The notes under the pieces are model-generated. The model worked only from the letters and a program-made list of their open reading frames with translations. It was not told the origin of the DNA and did no database searches. A DNA stretch of 64,000 bases from Arthrobacter sp. zg-Y919 (GTDB taxonomy: Bacteria; Actinomycetota; Actinomycetes; Actinomycetales; Micrococcaceae). Location of the stretch: contig NZ_CP126242.1 in assembly GCF_030142045.1 (NCBI RefSeq), positions 2,046,001-2,110,000 on the forward strand. Direction: 5' to 3'. Numbering within the stretch: position 1 is the stretch's first letter; the number at the start of each line of letters is the position of its first letter. The position numbers and the translations under genes were made by a program. Positions 54,958-64,000 of the stretch are shown here, piece by piece.

Positions 54958-57210
54958 CTAGTTGTCCTTGGTGCCCAGGGTGGTCTGCTGAACCTGCATC
55001 AGGAACTCGACGTTGGACTGCGTCTCCCGGATCTTGCCGGTGAGCAGTTCCAGTGCCTGCTGGGTATCCAGGCCGGAAAGGACCCGGCGCAGCTTCCACA
55101 TGATCTTGACTTCATCCGGGGAGAGCAGGTTCTCTTCGCGGCGGGTGCCCGACGCGTTGACATCCACGGCCGGGAAGATGCGCTTGTCCGCAAGGTTGCG
55201 GGACAGGCGCAGTTCCATGTTGCCGGTGCCCTTGAATTCCTCGAAGATGACCTCGTCCATCTTGGATCCGGTCTCCACCAGGGCCGTAGCCAGGATGGTC
55301 AGCGAGCCGCCGTTTTCGATGTTGCGGGCGGCACCGAAGAAGCGCTTCGGCGGGTACAGTGCGGACGAATCCACACCACCGGAAAGGATACGGCCCGACG
55401 CCGGAGCGGCCAGGTTGTAGGCACGGCCCAGGCGGGTCATGGAGTCAAGCAGCACCACGACGTCGTTGCCCATTTCCACCAGGCGCTTGGCGCGCTCGAT
55501 GGCGAGTTCGGCAACGGTGGTGTGGTCATCGGCGGGGCGGTCGAAGGTGGAGGCGATGACCTCACCCTTGACCGTGCGCTGCATGTCCGTGACTTCCTCG
55601 GGACGTTCGTCCACGAGGACCATCATGAGGTGGACCTCAGGATTGTTGATCGTGATCGCGTTGGCAATGGCCTGCAGGATCAGGGTCTTGCCGGCCTTCG
55701 GCGGGGAAACGATCAGGCCGCGCTGGCCCTTGCCGATCGGAGCCACGAGGTCGATGACACGCGGGCCGATCACCTTGGCGTTGGTTTCCAGGCGCAGACG
55801 CTCGGAGGGGTACAGCGGGACCAGCTTGGAGAACTCCACGCGGTCCTTGTTGTCCTCGGCCTGCTTGCCGTTGACGGACGTGAGGCGGACCAGTGCGTTG
55901 AACTTCTGGCGCTGGTTGCCGCCCTGGTTCTCACCTTCGCGGGGTGCACGGATTGCGCCGACGACGGCGTCACCCTTGCGCAGGTTGTACTTCTTCACCT
56001 GGGCCAGGGAAACGTAGACATCGTTCGGGCCCGGCAGGTAGCCGGAGGTCCGGACGAAGGCGTAGTTTTCCAGGACGTCGAGGATGCCCGCTACGGGCAG
56101 CAGGACGTCGTCCTCGGTGACCTCGACGTCGTCGACCTCGGGGTTCTGGTTGCGGTTGCGGCGGCGCTCGTTGCGGTCGCGGAAACGGTCGTTCCGGTCT
56201 CCGCGGTCGTTGCGGTCGTTACGGTCGCTGCGGTTACGGTTGCGGCGGTTACGCCCGCGTCCGTTCTCTTCATTGTCATCGCGGTTGTCGCGGTCACGGT
56301 TGTTGTCGCGGTCGCGGTTGTTCTCGCGGTTACCGCCGTTGTCGCGGTTGCTGTCGCGGTCGCGGTTGTTCTCGCGGCTGCCGCCGTTGTCACGGTTGTT
56401 CTCGCGGTTGTTGTCACGGTCGCGGTTGTTCTCGCGGCTGCCGCCGTTGTCGCGGTTGTTCTCACGGTTGCCGTTGTCGCGGTCAGAGCGGTTACGGCGC
56501 TCACGGCGTTCGCCGCGCTCGTCGTCGCCCTGGGTCCGGTTCTCAGCACCGTTAGCCGAAGCGCCGTTGCCGGCAGCTGCGTTGTTGGCAGCACCGTTGT
56601 TGGCAGCACCGTTGGCGGAAGCAGCGTTGCCTGCGCTCTCTGCGGGGGCTTCGGCCTGGGCGTTGGTGTCCGTGCCGTTGGAATCGCTGCGGCGGTTGCG
56701 GCTGCGGCGGTTGCCGCGCTCGCGCTGGCCCTCTTCGCGGCCATTCTCTTCGCGTGCTTCGCGGTTCCGGGCCGGAGCCTCGGTGTTTTCCGCGGCGGCG
56801 GGAGCCGGTGACTCAGCAGCGGCGGTCTCTGCCGGGGCGGAGGTAACGACGCCGTCACTCGCTGCGCGCCGGTTGCGGTTACGGGTACGCGTCGGGCGGG
56901 TCGTCTCTGCATCGGCGGACTGTTCCGCCGGGGCTGCAGAAGCCTTCTCGGGGGCACCCTTGGCTGCGTCGTCGCCGGAACCACGGACGGGACGGTCGGC
57001 TACGGCGCCGCCGCGCTGGTGGTTGGAGATAGCCGTAACCAGGTCTCCCTTACGCATCCGGGAGCCACCGGTGATGCCGAGCTGGCCGGCAAGCGCCTGG
57101 AGCTGCGCGAGCTTAAGGCCTGCAAGGCCTGTGCTCTTGGATGTGTTCTCGCCGGTCGAACCGGCGGATGCTGAATCCACGCCTGCAGTCAGGCTGGTGG
57201 TATCTGTCAC
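54958..57210 (-). CDS. rho: Transcription termination factor Rho with long disordered insertion
   Basis: This hexameric RNA-dependent ATPase stops transcription. It has 750 residues against about 419 in E. coli. Residues 27-65 form the N-terminal helix bundle. Then come about 290 residues of Ala/Glu, Asn/Gly and finally Arg/Asn/Asp-rich repeats (about 233-353), followed by the RNA-binding cold-shock-like part (ENYAFVRTSGYLPGPNDVY in adjoining blocks), Walker A PPKAGKTLI near 503 and Walker B LLDSMTRLGRAYN near 590. The N-terminal insertion is known in actinobacterial Rho. The start is GTG after AAGGA. Confidence 0.96.
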   Translation of the reverse strand: MTDTTSLTAGVDSASAGSTGENTSKSTGLAGLKLAQLQALAGQLGITGGSRMRKGDLVTAISNHQRGGAVADRPVRGSGDDAAKGAPEKASAAPAEQSADAETTRPTRTRNRNRRAASDGVVTSAPAETAAAESPAPAAAENTEAPARNREAREENGREEGQRERGNRRSRNRRSDSNGTDTNAQAEAPAESAGNAASANGAANNGAANNAAAGNGASANGAENRTQGDDERGERRERRNRSDRDNGNRENNRDNGGSRENNRDRDNNRENNRDNGGSRENNRDRDSNRDNGGNRENNRDRDNNRDRDNRDDNEENGRGRNRRNRNRSDRNDRNDRGDRNDRFRDRNERRRNRNQNPEVDDVEVTEDDVLLPVAGILDVLENYAFVRTSGYLPGPNDVYVSLAQVKKYNLRKGDAVVGAIRAPREGENQGGNQRQKFNALVRLTSVNGKQAEDNKDRVEFSKLVPLYPSERLRLETNAKVIGPRVIDLVAPIGKGQRGLIVSPPKAGKTLILQAIANAITINNPEVHLMMVLVDERPEEVTDMQRTVKGEVIASTFDRPADDHTTVAELAIERAKRLVEMGNDVVVLLDSMTRLGRAYNLAAPASGRILSGGVDSSALYPPKRFFGAARNIENGGSLTILATALVETGSKMDEVIFEEFKGTGNMELRLSRNLADKRIFPAVDVNASGTRREENLLSPDEVKIMWKLRRVLSGLDTQQALELLTGKIRETQSNVEFLMQVQQTTLGTKDN
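56270..56480 (-). repeat. Imperfect codon-level repeats in rho
   Basis: The part of rho coding for RDNNRENNRDNGGSREN-type units is made of imperfect short repeats (CGCGGTTGTTCTCGCGG and similar on the plus strand). It is prone to length change and opens a long false frame on the other strand. Confidence 0.75.
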
Positions 57211-57602
57211 GAAGGATCCTTCCCCCTCGTCGGGCGGTCCGGCGCAATGCCGGCCGCGGTGATTGGCCCTGGTCCCAAAGATCAGACATTGGGTCAGGGT
57301 CCGCCTACTGCCGGCCCGGTGGCCGGAGAGGCGAATCTACTGGGTGCCTTGTTAAGAAGAATCCACGCGGGGTCTGGTCAGCTTCGCTGCCGAACACGCG
57401 GCATTCAAGTGGGACACGCCGCTTCTTGGCGCTTCCGTTTGAAGGCTACACCGGAGACTGCGCCTCCGCTGGTGGGCGATTGAATCAACGGAAATCACCG
57501 CGAGAGGGGTGTAGTCACACCTGACGGCGGCAAAGTGTTTTCAACGAAAGCCCGGGGCGGCCCTGAAAGGACGGCTACCTGCGGGAGCACAGGAACGGAA
57601 AA
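57211..57602 (-). other. 392-base gap upstream of rho
   Basis: This stretch lies between the thrB stop and the rho GTG. I see AAGGA for rho at the end but no clear promoter; TTGAAA near 57540 (minus strand) is a possible -35 without a good -10. Short open frames exist on both strands without ribosome sites. A long untranslated rho leader, possibly used for autoregulation, is the most likely content. Confidence 0.5.
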
Positions 57603-58595
57603 TTACCGCTGGTGCACTTCCACTCTAGCACCATCTCGCTCTACGCCAAGCCGTAGAACACGCCAATTTGCGCCGGTTCCTGCCGCGTTCAGGTGCCCGG
57701 TCATGGCCTTCTCCGCTTCCAGCGCTGCAGCGTCTCCGTTGGCGAGGCACATAACCGTAGGGCCCGCCCCGGAAATCACCGCAGCAAACCCCTCTGTCCG
57801 CAGAGACTGGAGCAGCCGGGCGCTGGGCAGCATGGCCGGTGCCCGGAAGTCCTGGTGCAGTCCGTCCCATGTGCCTTCGAGCAGCAGGGTTGGATCCACG
57901 GTCAAGGCGTGGATCAGCAGTGCTGCCCGTCCGGCATTGGCGGCTGCGGTCCGGTGCGCCACGGTGGCCGGCAGCAGTCCGCGCGCGCTTTCGGTGGACA
58001 GCTCGACGGACGGAACGGCAACTACGGGTACGACGTCGGGGTGCACGGCGGCGCGCGCGGAGCGGAAGACGCCGTCGGTCTCCCATGAAATCGCGAGGTC
58101 GCCGGCCAGCGCGGGAGCCACGTTATCCGGGTGACCCTCGAGTGCCGAGCAGCTATGCAGGAGGCCTGCGGAGTCAAGCCGCGCGTCCGCAGGCAGCAGC
58201 GCGTTGGCTGCCAGCACGCCGGAGACGATTGCCGACGCAGACGACCCCAGTCCGCGGCCATGCGGAATGGCGTTTTCGGCGCTCAGGTGCAATCCCTGGG
58301 CCCGGTAGCCCGCGGCCTCCAGGGTGGAGAGCAGGGTGCGGACCACCAGGTGGGAGGAATCCAGCGGAACTTTTCCGGCACCCTCCCCCGCAACCTCCAC
58401 GAAGATGCCCTCGTCCTCGGACGTCCGCACCCGCACCGTGTCATAGAGCGTCAGCGCAAGGCCCAGGGAATCAAATCCCGGGCCCAGGTTGGCGCTGGTC
58501 GCGGGCACAGCCACGCTCACGTCCTGCCCCGGAGCAAGGACCCGGGAAACTATACGGGAGTCGGACCGCGGCCCGCCCGGCAGATCCACCTGCAT
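57603..58595 (-). CDS. thrB: Homoserine kinase
   Basis: This enzyme phosphorylates homoserine in threonine synthesis. It is a GHMP-family kinase of 330 residues. VPATSANLGPGFDSLGLAL and the ATP loop PHGRGLGSSASAIVSG are diagnostic. The frame is open 43 codons upstream over the thrC end, but MQVDLPGG gives the usual length. It begins eight bases after thrC. Confidence 0.96.
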   Translation of the reverse strand: MQVDLPGGPRSDSRIVSRVLAPGQDVSVAVPATSANLGPGFDSLGLALTLYDTVRVRTSEDEGIFVEVAGEGAGKVPLDSSHLVVRTLLSTLEAAGYRAQGLHLSAENAIPHGRGLGSSASAIVSGVLAANALLPADARLDSAGLLHSCSALEGHPDNVAPALAGDLAISWETDGVFRSARAAVHPDVVPVVAVPSVELSTESARGLLPATVAHRTAAANAGRAALLIHALTVDPTLLLEGTWDGLHQDFRAPAMLPSARLLQSLRTEGFAAVISGAGPTVMCLANGDAAALEAEKAMTGHLNAAGTGANWRVLRLGVERDGARVEVHQR

Positions 58596-58603
58596 TGCCG
58601 GCC

Positions 58604-59731
58604 CTACTTGCCGGATCCGGCGGGCTGCGCCGCTTCCAGGCCCAGCGCTGCAGCCACGCTCACGACGTCGAAGTCCACCTTGGTGGGTTCGACGTCGGAG
58701 CCGTCCGCGGTGCGCAGCGCCCATTGCGGGTCCTTGAGTCCGTGCCCGGTAACCGTTATGACGATGGTTTTACCCGTCGGGACTTCCCCGGCGGCGTGCT
58801 TCTTGAGCAGCCCGGCCACGCCTGCGGCGGAGGCCGGTTCCACGAACACGCCTTCCCGGGACGACAGCCAGCGGTGCGCGTCAAGGATTTCGGTGTCCGT
58901 CACGGCCTCGATCAGTCCGCCGGACTCGTCACGGGCGGCAATGGCCTGGTCCCAGGACGCCGGGTTGCCGATCCGGATGGCGGTGGCGATGGTGTCGGGG
59001 TCGGTGACCGGATGCCCCTTCACCAGCGGCGACGCGCCCTCGGCCTGGAAACCCCACATGTGCGGGGTCTTGGTGGCCACCGGAGCCAGCTCCTCGCCGG
59101 CCACGTTGGTCCAGGGCTTCGCGTATTCGGAATAGCCCTTCCAGTACGCAGTGATGTTTCCGGCGTTGCCGACGGGCAGCAGGTGGTAGTCCGGGGCGTC
59201 GCCGAGGTAATCCACCACCTCGAAGGACGCGGTTTTCTGGCCCTCGATGCGCGCCGGGTTCACGGAGTTCACGAGGAACACCGGGTAGGCCTCGGCAAGC
59301 TTGCGGGCCACCTCGAGGCAGTTGTCGAAGTTGCCGCGGACCTGGAGCAGCTGGGCGCCGTGGGCAATCGCCTGGCTGAGCTTGCCCATGGAAATCTTGC
59401 CGTCCGGCACCAGCACGGCGCAGGTGATGCCCGCCTGCGTGGCGTAGGCGGCGGCGGAGGCACTGGTGTTGCCGGTGGACGCGCAGACCACGGCCTTGGC
59501 CCCGGATTCCACGGCGGCGGTCATGGCCATGGTCATGCCCCGGTCCTTGAAGGAGCCGGTGGGGTTCATGCCTTCGACCTTGAGATAGACCTCGGAGCCG
59601 GTCAGCTCGGACAGTGCCTTGGCACGGACCAGCGGCGTGCCGCCTTCACCGAGGGTAATGACCTCGGTGCTGTCGGTGACCGGGAGACGGTCGGCGTACT
59701 CGCGGATAACGCCGCGCCATTGGTGAGCCAC
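58604..59731 (-). CDS. thrC: Threonine synthase
   Basis: This PLP enzyme makes threonine from O-phosphohomoserine. It has 375 residues, the shorter type found in actinobacteria and plants. The PLP lysine is in [11 protein letters not shown], and phosphate contacts lie in [14 protein letters not shown]. It lies between hom and thrB with gaps of three and eight bases. Confidence 0.96.
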   Translation of the reverse strand: MAHQWRGVIREYADRLPVTDSTEVITLGEGGTPLVRAKALSELTGSEVYLKVEGMNPTGSFKDRGMTMAMTAAVESGAKAVVCASTGNTSASAAAYATQAGITCAVLVPDGKISMGKLSQAIAHGAQLLQVRGNFDNCLEVARKLAEAYPVFLVNSVNPARIEGQKTASFEVVDYLGDAPDYHLLPVGNAGNITAYWKGYSEYAKPWTNVAGEELAPVATKTPHMWGFQAEGASPLVKGHPVTDPDTIATAIRIGNPASWDQAIAARDESGGLIEAVTDTEILDAHRWLSSREGVFVEPASAAGVAGLLKKHAAGEVPTGKTIVITVTGHGLKDPQWALRTADGSDVEPTKVDFDVVSVAAALGLEAAQPAGSGK

Positions 59732-59734
59732 GGC

Positions 59735-61030
59735 TCAGACTCCTTCTACCCGCAGGACGGATTGGACTGAATTGATGACGTCGAGGCCCTTGATGGCCTC
59801 AACGGTGGCCGCCAGGGCGGCCTCGGGGGCACGGTGGGTCACGAAGCGCAGCTCGGCGCTGGCTCCGGCCCCGTGGATGGTCTGGCGCATGGTTTCGATG
59901 GAGACGCCGTGCTCAGAGAACACACGGGCAACAGCGGCCAGCACGCCGGGCTGGTCGGCCACGTCCAGGCCGATCGAGTAGCTGGTGGTGACCTGTTCCA
60001 GCGGCAGGGCCGGCAGGGAGCCGGTTGGCCGGCCGCCCGGAACCGGGCCGCCCAGCACCAGCCGGCGGGCGGCGGTGACGACGTCGCCCATCACGGCGGA
60101 CGCGGTGGGTGCGCCGCCGGCGCCCTGGCCGTAGAACATCAGTTCGCCGGCGTTCTCGGCCTCGACGAAAACTGCGTTGAAGGCACCGTGCACGGCGGCC
60201 AGGGGATGCCGGCGCGGCAGCAGGGTGGGATGCACCCGTACACTGACGCCCTCGGTTCCATCAGCGTCCGGGAATTTCTCCGCGATGGCCAGCAGCTTGA
60301 TCACGAAGCCCGCGTCCTGTGCGGCTTTGATGTCTTCGGCCGTGACGGAGCTGATGCCTTCGCAGGAAACCGCCGAGAGGTCGAACCCGGTGTGGAACGC
60401 CAGGGACGCGAGGATGGCACCCTTGGCTGCGGCGTCGTGCCCTTCGACGTCGGCCGTGGGGTCCGCTTCGGCGTAGCCGAGGCGCTGGGCCTCGGCGAGG
60501 GCGTCCGCGAACTGGGCCCCGGTCGAATCCATGGCATCGAGGATGTAGTTGGTGGTGCCGTTGACGATGCCCATGACCTTGGTGATCCGGTCCCCGGCCA
60601 GGCTGTCCCGGATGGGGCGCAGGATCGGGATGGCGCCGGCCACGGCTGCCTCGTAGGACAGCTGGACACCGGCGGCGTCGGCCTTCTCGTAGAGCGCTGC
60701 GCCGTCTGCTGCGAGCAGGGCCTTGTTGCCGGTGACCACGGCCGCGCCCGAGCCGAGGGCGTGCAGGATCAGGCTGCGGGCCGGTTCGATGCCGCCCATC
60801 AGCTCGATCACGATGTCCGCACCCTCCACGAGGGCTTCGGCGTCGGTGGTGAACAGTTCCCGCGGCAGGTCCACGTCGCGGGGTGCGTCGAGGTTGCGCA
60901 CCGCGATGCCGGCCAGGTCCAGCCGGGCGCCGAGGCGCGCGGTGAGGTCGTCTGCGTCGTCGAGGAGGATCCGGGCGACCTGCGAACCCACGTTTCCGCA
61001 TCCCAACAGGGCTACTTTCAGGGTCTTCAT
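59735..61030 (-). CDS. hom: Homoserine dehydrogenase
   Basis: This enzyme reduces aspartate semialdehyde to homoserine. It has 431 residues: an NAD(P)-binding domain (KVALLGCGNVGSQVARIL), a catalytic part (GIVNGTTNYILDAM, and GYAEADPTADVEGHDAAAK in two blocks) and a C-terminal ACT domain (QPGVLAAVARVFSEHGVSI) for threonine feedback. MKTLKVALL is chosen, with AAGGAG a little far upstream; an in-frame TTG four codons earlier abuts that site. Confidence 0.96.
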   Translation of the reverse strand: MKTLKVALLGCGNVGSQVARILLDDADDLTARLGARLDLAGIAVRNLDAPRDVDLPRELFTTDAEALVEGADIVIELMGGIEPARSLILHALGSGAAVVTGNKALLAADGAALYEKADAAGVQLSYEAAVAGAIPILRPIRDSLAGDRITKVMGIVNGTTNYILDAMDSTGAQFADALAEAQRLGYAEADPTADVEGHDAAAKGAILASLAFHTGFDLSAVSCEGISSVTAEDIKAAQDAGFVIKLLAIAEKFPDADGTEGVSVRVHPTLLPRRHPLAAVHGAFNAVFVEAENAGELMFYGQGAGGAPTASAVMGDVVTAARRLVLGGPVPGGRPTGSLPALPLEQVTTSYSIGLDVADQPGVLAAVARVFSEHGVSIETMRQTIHGAGASAELRFVTHRAPEAALAATVEAIKGLDVINSVQSVLRVEGV

Positions 61031-61055
61031 GTGCTGTGCCAACTCCTTGCAGAGG

Positions 61056-62480
61056 TTAGGAAACGTCGCGTGCCAACAGGTCGTCTTCGGTTTCGCCGCG
61101 GACTATCAGCCGTGCGGCTCCGTCCCGCACGGCGACAACGGGCGGGCGGGCCAGGTAGTTGTAGTTGCTGGACAGGACCCAGCAGTAGGCGCCCGTTCCG
61201 GGGACGGCGAGCAGATCCGAAGCGGTAACGTCACCGGGAAGGTAGGCGTCCCTCACCACTATGTCGCCGCTTTCGCAGTGTTTGCCAACGACGCGCGAAA
61301 TAACCGCGTCATCTTCGGACGTACGTGAGGCCAAAACCGCCGAGTAGTCGGCCCCGTACAGCACGGGCCGGGCGTTGTCGCTCATGCCGCCGTCCACACT
61401 GACGTAGCGCCGCGGCGAGGTGCCGCCGTCGGGTGTGTCCACCCGGACCGTCTTGGTGGTGCCGGCGCGGTAGAGCGTAAAGGTGCTCGGGCCCACGATG
61501 GCACGTCCGGGTTCGATGGAGATCCGCGGCACGGCAAGGCCCAGCTCGGTGCAGGTGCTGCCGACGACGGCGGCCATCGCGTTGGCGATCTCGGCCGGCG
61601 GGCGCGGGGCGTCGGCTTCGGTGTATGCGATGCCGTAGCCGCCGCCCAGGTCCAGTTCGGCCAGTTCGACGCCGTAGGACTGCTTCACTTCGGCCAGGAA
61701 ACCGAGCAGCCGCCGGGCCGCGAGTTCAAAGCCGGCGGACTCGAAGATCTGCGAGCCGATGTGGCAGTGCACGCCCACCAGGTTCACGCCGTCGTGCTTG
61801 AGTGCCTTCTCCACGGCGGCCATGGCCGGGGAAACGCCGTCCAGGTCCGGATCGGGCAGCATCGAGAGGCCGAATTTCTGGTCCTCATGCGCTGTGGCGA
61901 TGAACTCGTGCGTGGAGGCGTGCACACCCGGGGTCAGCCGCAGCATCACGTTGGCGCGTTCCCCCCGGGAGGACGCGAGGTCCCCCAGCAGTTCAAGCTC
62001 TCCGAGGCTGTCCACCACGATCCGGCCCAGCTCCATGTCCAAGGCGCGGGTCATTTCGGCGAGGGACTTGTTGTTGCCGTGCAGTCCGAGCTGGCTGCCG
62101 TGCAGACCCGCGCGCCGGGCCACTGCCAGCTCTCCGCCGGAGCAGGTGTCCAGCCGCAGTCCCTCGGAGGAGACCCAGCGGGCCACTTCGGTGCAGAGGA
62201 AGGACTTGCCGGCGTAGTAGACATCCACTCCCCCGCACAAGCCCGCAAAGGCGGCGTCGAAGGAGTCCTTGAAGTCGCGGGCACGTGCCCGGAAATCCGC
62301 CTCGGACATCACGAACACCGGGGTGCCGAATTCCTCGGCAATCCGGGACACGGGGATGCCGGAGATTTCCAGCTCCCCGCCGGCGCCGCGCGCCACGTCC
62401 TGCGCCCACATCTGCGGACGCAGGGCGTTGGTGTCCTCGGGATGGCTCAGCCACTGCGGAGCCAGGGGTGAAGCGGTCAT
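61056..62480 (-). CDS. lysA: Diaminopimelate decarboxylase
   Basis: This PLP enzyme makes lysine from meso-diaminopimelate. It has 474 residues. The PLP lysine is Lys92 (VYYAGKSFLC). HCHIGSQIF, LDLGGGYGI, EPGRAIVGPS and KHCESGDIVVRD follow in the family order. It lies three bases after argS and 25 bases before hom, giving an argS-lysA-hom-thrC-thrB operon. Confidence 0.97.
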   Translation of the reverse strand: MTASPLAPQWLSHPEDTNALRPQMWAQDVARGAGGELEISGIPVSRIAEEFGTPVFVMSEADFRARARDFKDSFDAAFAGLCGGVDVYYAGKSFLCTEVARWVSSEGLRLDTCSGGELAVARRAGLHGSQLGLHGNNKSLAEMTRALDMELGRIVVDSLGELELLGDLASSRGERANVMLRLTPGVHASTHEFIATAHEDQKFGLSMLPDPDLDGVSPAMAAVEKALKHDGVNLVGVHCHIGSQIFESAGFELAARRLLGFLAEVKQSYGVELAELDLGGGYGIAYTEADAPRPPAEIANAMAAVVGSTCTELGLAVPRISIEPGRAIVGPSTFTLYRAGTTKTVRVDTPDGGTSPRRYVSVDGGMSDNARPVLYGADYSAVLASRTSEDDAVISRVVGKHCESGDIVVRDAYLPGDVTASDLLAVPGTGAYCWVLSSNYNYLARPPVVAVRDGAARLIVRGETEDDLLARDVS

Positions 62481-62483
62481 GAT

Positions 62484-64000
62484 TTACATCCGTTCGGGCG
62501 CGGAAACTCCCAGGAGGCCCAGGCCGTTGGCCAGGACCTGGCGTGCGGCAAGGTTCAGCCACAGGCGGGTGCGGTTGGTGTCGGTGATTTCCTCATCGCC
62601 CTGGGGTGCGATGCGGCAGGCGTCGTACCAGCGGTGGTACGTGCCGGCGATGACCTCCAGGTGGCGGGCCACGCGGTGCGGTTCGCGGAAGGCGCTGGCC
62701 TGCGCGACGATGCCGGGGTACTGCCCGAGCGCTGCCAGCAGTGCGCTTTCGGTGGGGTGGACAAGCAGCGAGGCGTCGAACACGGAATCGTCGACGCCGG
62801 CCGCCTCGGCGTTGCGGGCCAGGGCGTAGGTGCGGGCATGGGCGTACTGGACATAGAACACGGGGTTCTCGTTGCTGCGCTTGGTCAGCAGGTCCAGGTC
62901 AACGTCGATGTTGGAATCGGCGGAGAAGCGGGCCAGCGTGTAGCGCGCGGCGTCCACGCCTACGGCATCGACGAGGTCTTCGAGGGTGACCACCGTGCCG
63001 GCACGCTTGGACATACGCACGGGCTTGCCGTCCTTGACCAGGTTCACCATCTGGCCGATCAGCACCTCCACGCACTCCGGGTCGTGGCCCAGGGCTGCGG
63101 CGGCGGCCTTCAGGCGGGCGACGTAGCCGTGGTGGTCAGCGCCGAGCATGTAGACGTTCAGGTCGAAGCCACGTTCGCGCTTGTTGTGGATGTAGGCAAT
63201 GTCGCCGGCGATGTAGGCGGCGTTGCCGTCCGACTTGATGACCACACGGTCCTTGTCGTCGCCGAACGCGGTGGAGTTCAGCCACCAGGCGCCGTCCTTC
63301 TCGTACAGGTTCTCGGAGCCCTTGAGCTGCTCCAGCAGCTTGGCGACCTGGCCGTTTTCGTGCAGCGAATCCTCGTGGAAGAAAACGTCGAAGTCCACGC
63401 CGAAGTTGTGCAGGGATTCCTTGATGTCACCGAACATGAAGTCGACGCCCACGGCGCGGAAGCGTTCCTGCGCCTCGGCGTCGGGCAGCTCGGTGATGTT
63501 CGGCTCGGCGGCCAGGACGCGGTTGGCGATGTCGACGATGTATTCGCCGGCGTAGCCGTCTTCCGGAGCAGGCTCGCCCTTGGCCGAGGCGAGCAGGGAG
63601 CGGGCGAAGCGGTCGATCTGCGCGCCGTGGTCATTGAAGTAGTACTCGCGGGTGACCTCCGCGCCCTGGGACTGGAAGACCCGGGCGAGGGCATCGCCGA
63701 CGGCGGCCCAGCGGGTGCCGCCGAGGTGGATGGGGCCGGTGGGGTTGGCGGAGACGAACTCCAGGTTGATCCGGGTGCCCTTGAGGATTTCCGAGGTGCC
63801 GTAGGCGGGTCCGGCGTCAACGATTGTCTTGACGAGTTCTCCGGCGGCACCGGCGTCGAGGGTGATGTTCAGGAAGCCCGGGCCGGCAATGTCGACCTTC
63901 GCAACGCCGGCAATCTTTTCCAGCCGGCCCTTGAGGATCTCGGCGAACTGGCGGGGGTTCATACCGGCCTGCTTGGAGAGCTGCAGGGCAATGTTGGTGG
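62484..64000 (-). CDS. argS: Arginyl-tRNA synthetase, 5' end outside window
   Basis: This class I synthetase charges tRNA-Arg. The N-terminus lies beyond the window edge, where the frame continues as [12 protein letters not shown]. The HIGH-type motif reads [14 protein letters not shown], where Gly replaces the last His as in many ArgS. The KMSKS-type loop is [11 protein letters not shown]. The C-terminal DALR-type helical domain ends in [10 protein letters not shown], the normal family ending. It heads the lysine/threonine operon. Confidence 0.97.
   Translation of the reverse strand, partial: TNIALQLSKQAGMNPRQFAEILKGRLEKIAGVAKVDIAGPGFLNITLDAGAAGELVKTIVDAGPAYGTSEILKGTRINLEFVSANPTGPIHLGGTRWAAVGDALARVFQSQGAEVTREYYFNDHGAQIDRFARSLLASAKGEPAPEDGYAGEYIVDIANRVLAAEPNITELPDAEAQERFRAVGVDFMFGDIKESLHNFGVDFDVFFHEDSLHENGQVAKLLEQLKGSENLYEKDGAWWLNSTAFGDDKDRVVIKSDGNAAYIAGDIAYIHNKRERGFDLNVYMLGADHHGYVARLKAAAAALGHDPECVEVLIGQMVNLVKDGKPVRMSKRAGTVVTLEDLVDAVGVDAARYTLARFSADSNIDVDLDLLTKRSNENPVFYVQYAHARTYALARNAEAAGVDDSVFDASLLVHPTESALLAALGQYPGIVAQASAFREPHRVARHLEVIAGTYHRWYDACRIAPQGDEEITDTNRTRLWLNLAARQVLANGLGLLGVSAPERM

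Noticed and set aside
55522..56811. 429-codon open frame on the plus strand, very Val/Ala-rich
   Set aside because: It is the antisense of the rho repeat region; Val/Ala/Thr runs mirror Arg/Asn/Asp codons, with no ribosome site. Rho on the other strand is certain.

Overview
This is a chromosomal window from a high-G+C actinobacterium, most likely a member of the Micrococcaceae close to Arthrobacter. The protein families, the frequent GTG and TTG starts, and a gene order that tracks the argS to rdgB region of Mycobacterium tuberculosis (about Rv1292 to Rv1341) all support this. The genus is inferred from remembered family and synteny patterns, not from a search. I see no rRNA, tRNA, CRISPR array, prophage or insertion sequence.

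Layout. 1-3011: the end of a branched-chain-type 2-oxoacid dehydrogenase operon (E1 alpha, E1 beta), followed by a free lipoyl domain and an alpha/beta hydrolase. 3176-16409: mixed genes, namely a soluble Ser/Thr kinase, a tiny acidic protein, an MFS exporter, the SbcDC nuclease, an aquaporin, a 102-bp tandem repeat, a degenerate ADP-ribosylglycohydrolase, an aldo/keto reductase facing a TetR regulator, an exonuclease-BRCT protein and a DedA protein. 16504-25201: rdgB, rph, a metallo-beta-lactamase protein, murI, DUF2017 and clpS on the minus strand, with pncB and pncA diverging from clpS, then a helicase and a DUF3039 protein. 25226-35549: an ABC transporter, an old yellow enzyme, a cysteine-free thioredoxin/TPR protein, a large membrane protein of unknown role, an AI-2E family permease, a small zinc-finger-like protein, nucS and nagA. 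35777-45909: a cold-shock protein, murA, DUF2550 and the complete ATP synthase operon, read atpI-atpZ-atpB-E-F-H-A-G-D-C. 46054-52056: envelope polysaccharide genes. 52118-64000: a minus-strand block read argS-lysA-hom-thrC-thrB, rho, prfA-prmC-sua5.

How the genes work together. The right half is conserved housekeeping: arginyl-tRNA charging, the lysine and threonine branches from aspartate, transcription and translation termination, tRNA t6A synthesis and energy conversion. The envelope genes (a WecA/MraY-like transferase, a FlaA1/CapD-like dehydratase, two GT2 glycosyltransferases and an epimerase-like protein) sit between sua5 and atpI and probably build a lipid-linked cell-wall or capsular glycan. 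MurA carries Asp instead of the fosfomycin-reactive Cys.

The clearest non-gene pattern is a TANNNT hexamer ending 6-7 nt before the start codon of at least eleven operon-leading genes, which suggests leaderless transcripts. The most unusual items are the lipoyl/hydrolase pair separated by one in-frame stop, the ADP-ribosylglycohydrolase-like protein without its metal ligands next to a structured 102-bp repeat, the long Arg/Asn/Asp-rich insert in Rho with a 392-base leader, and the absence of rpmE between rho and prfA. I did not find a convincing wholly new system.
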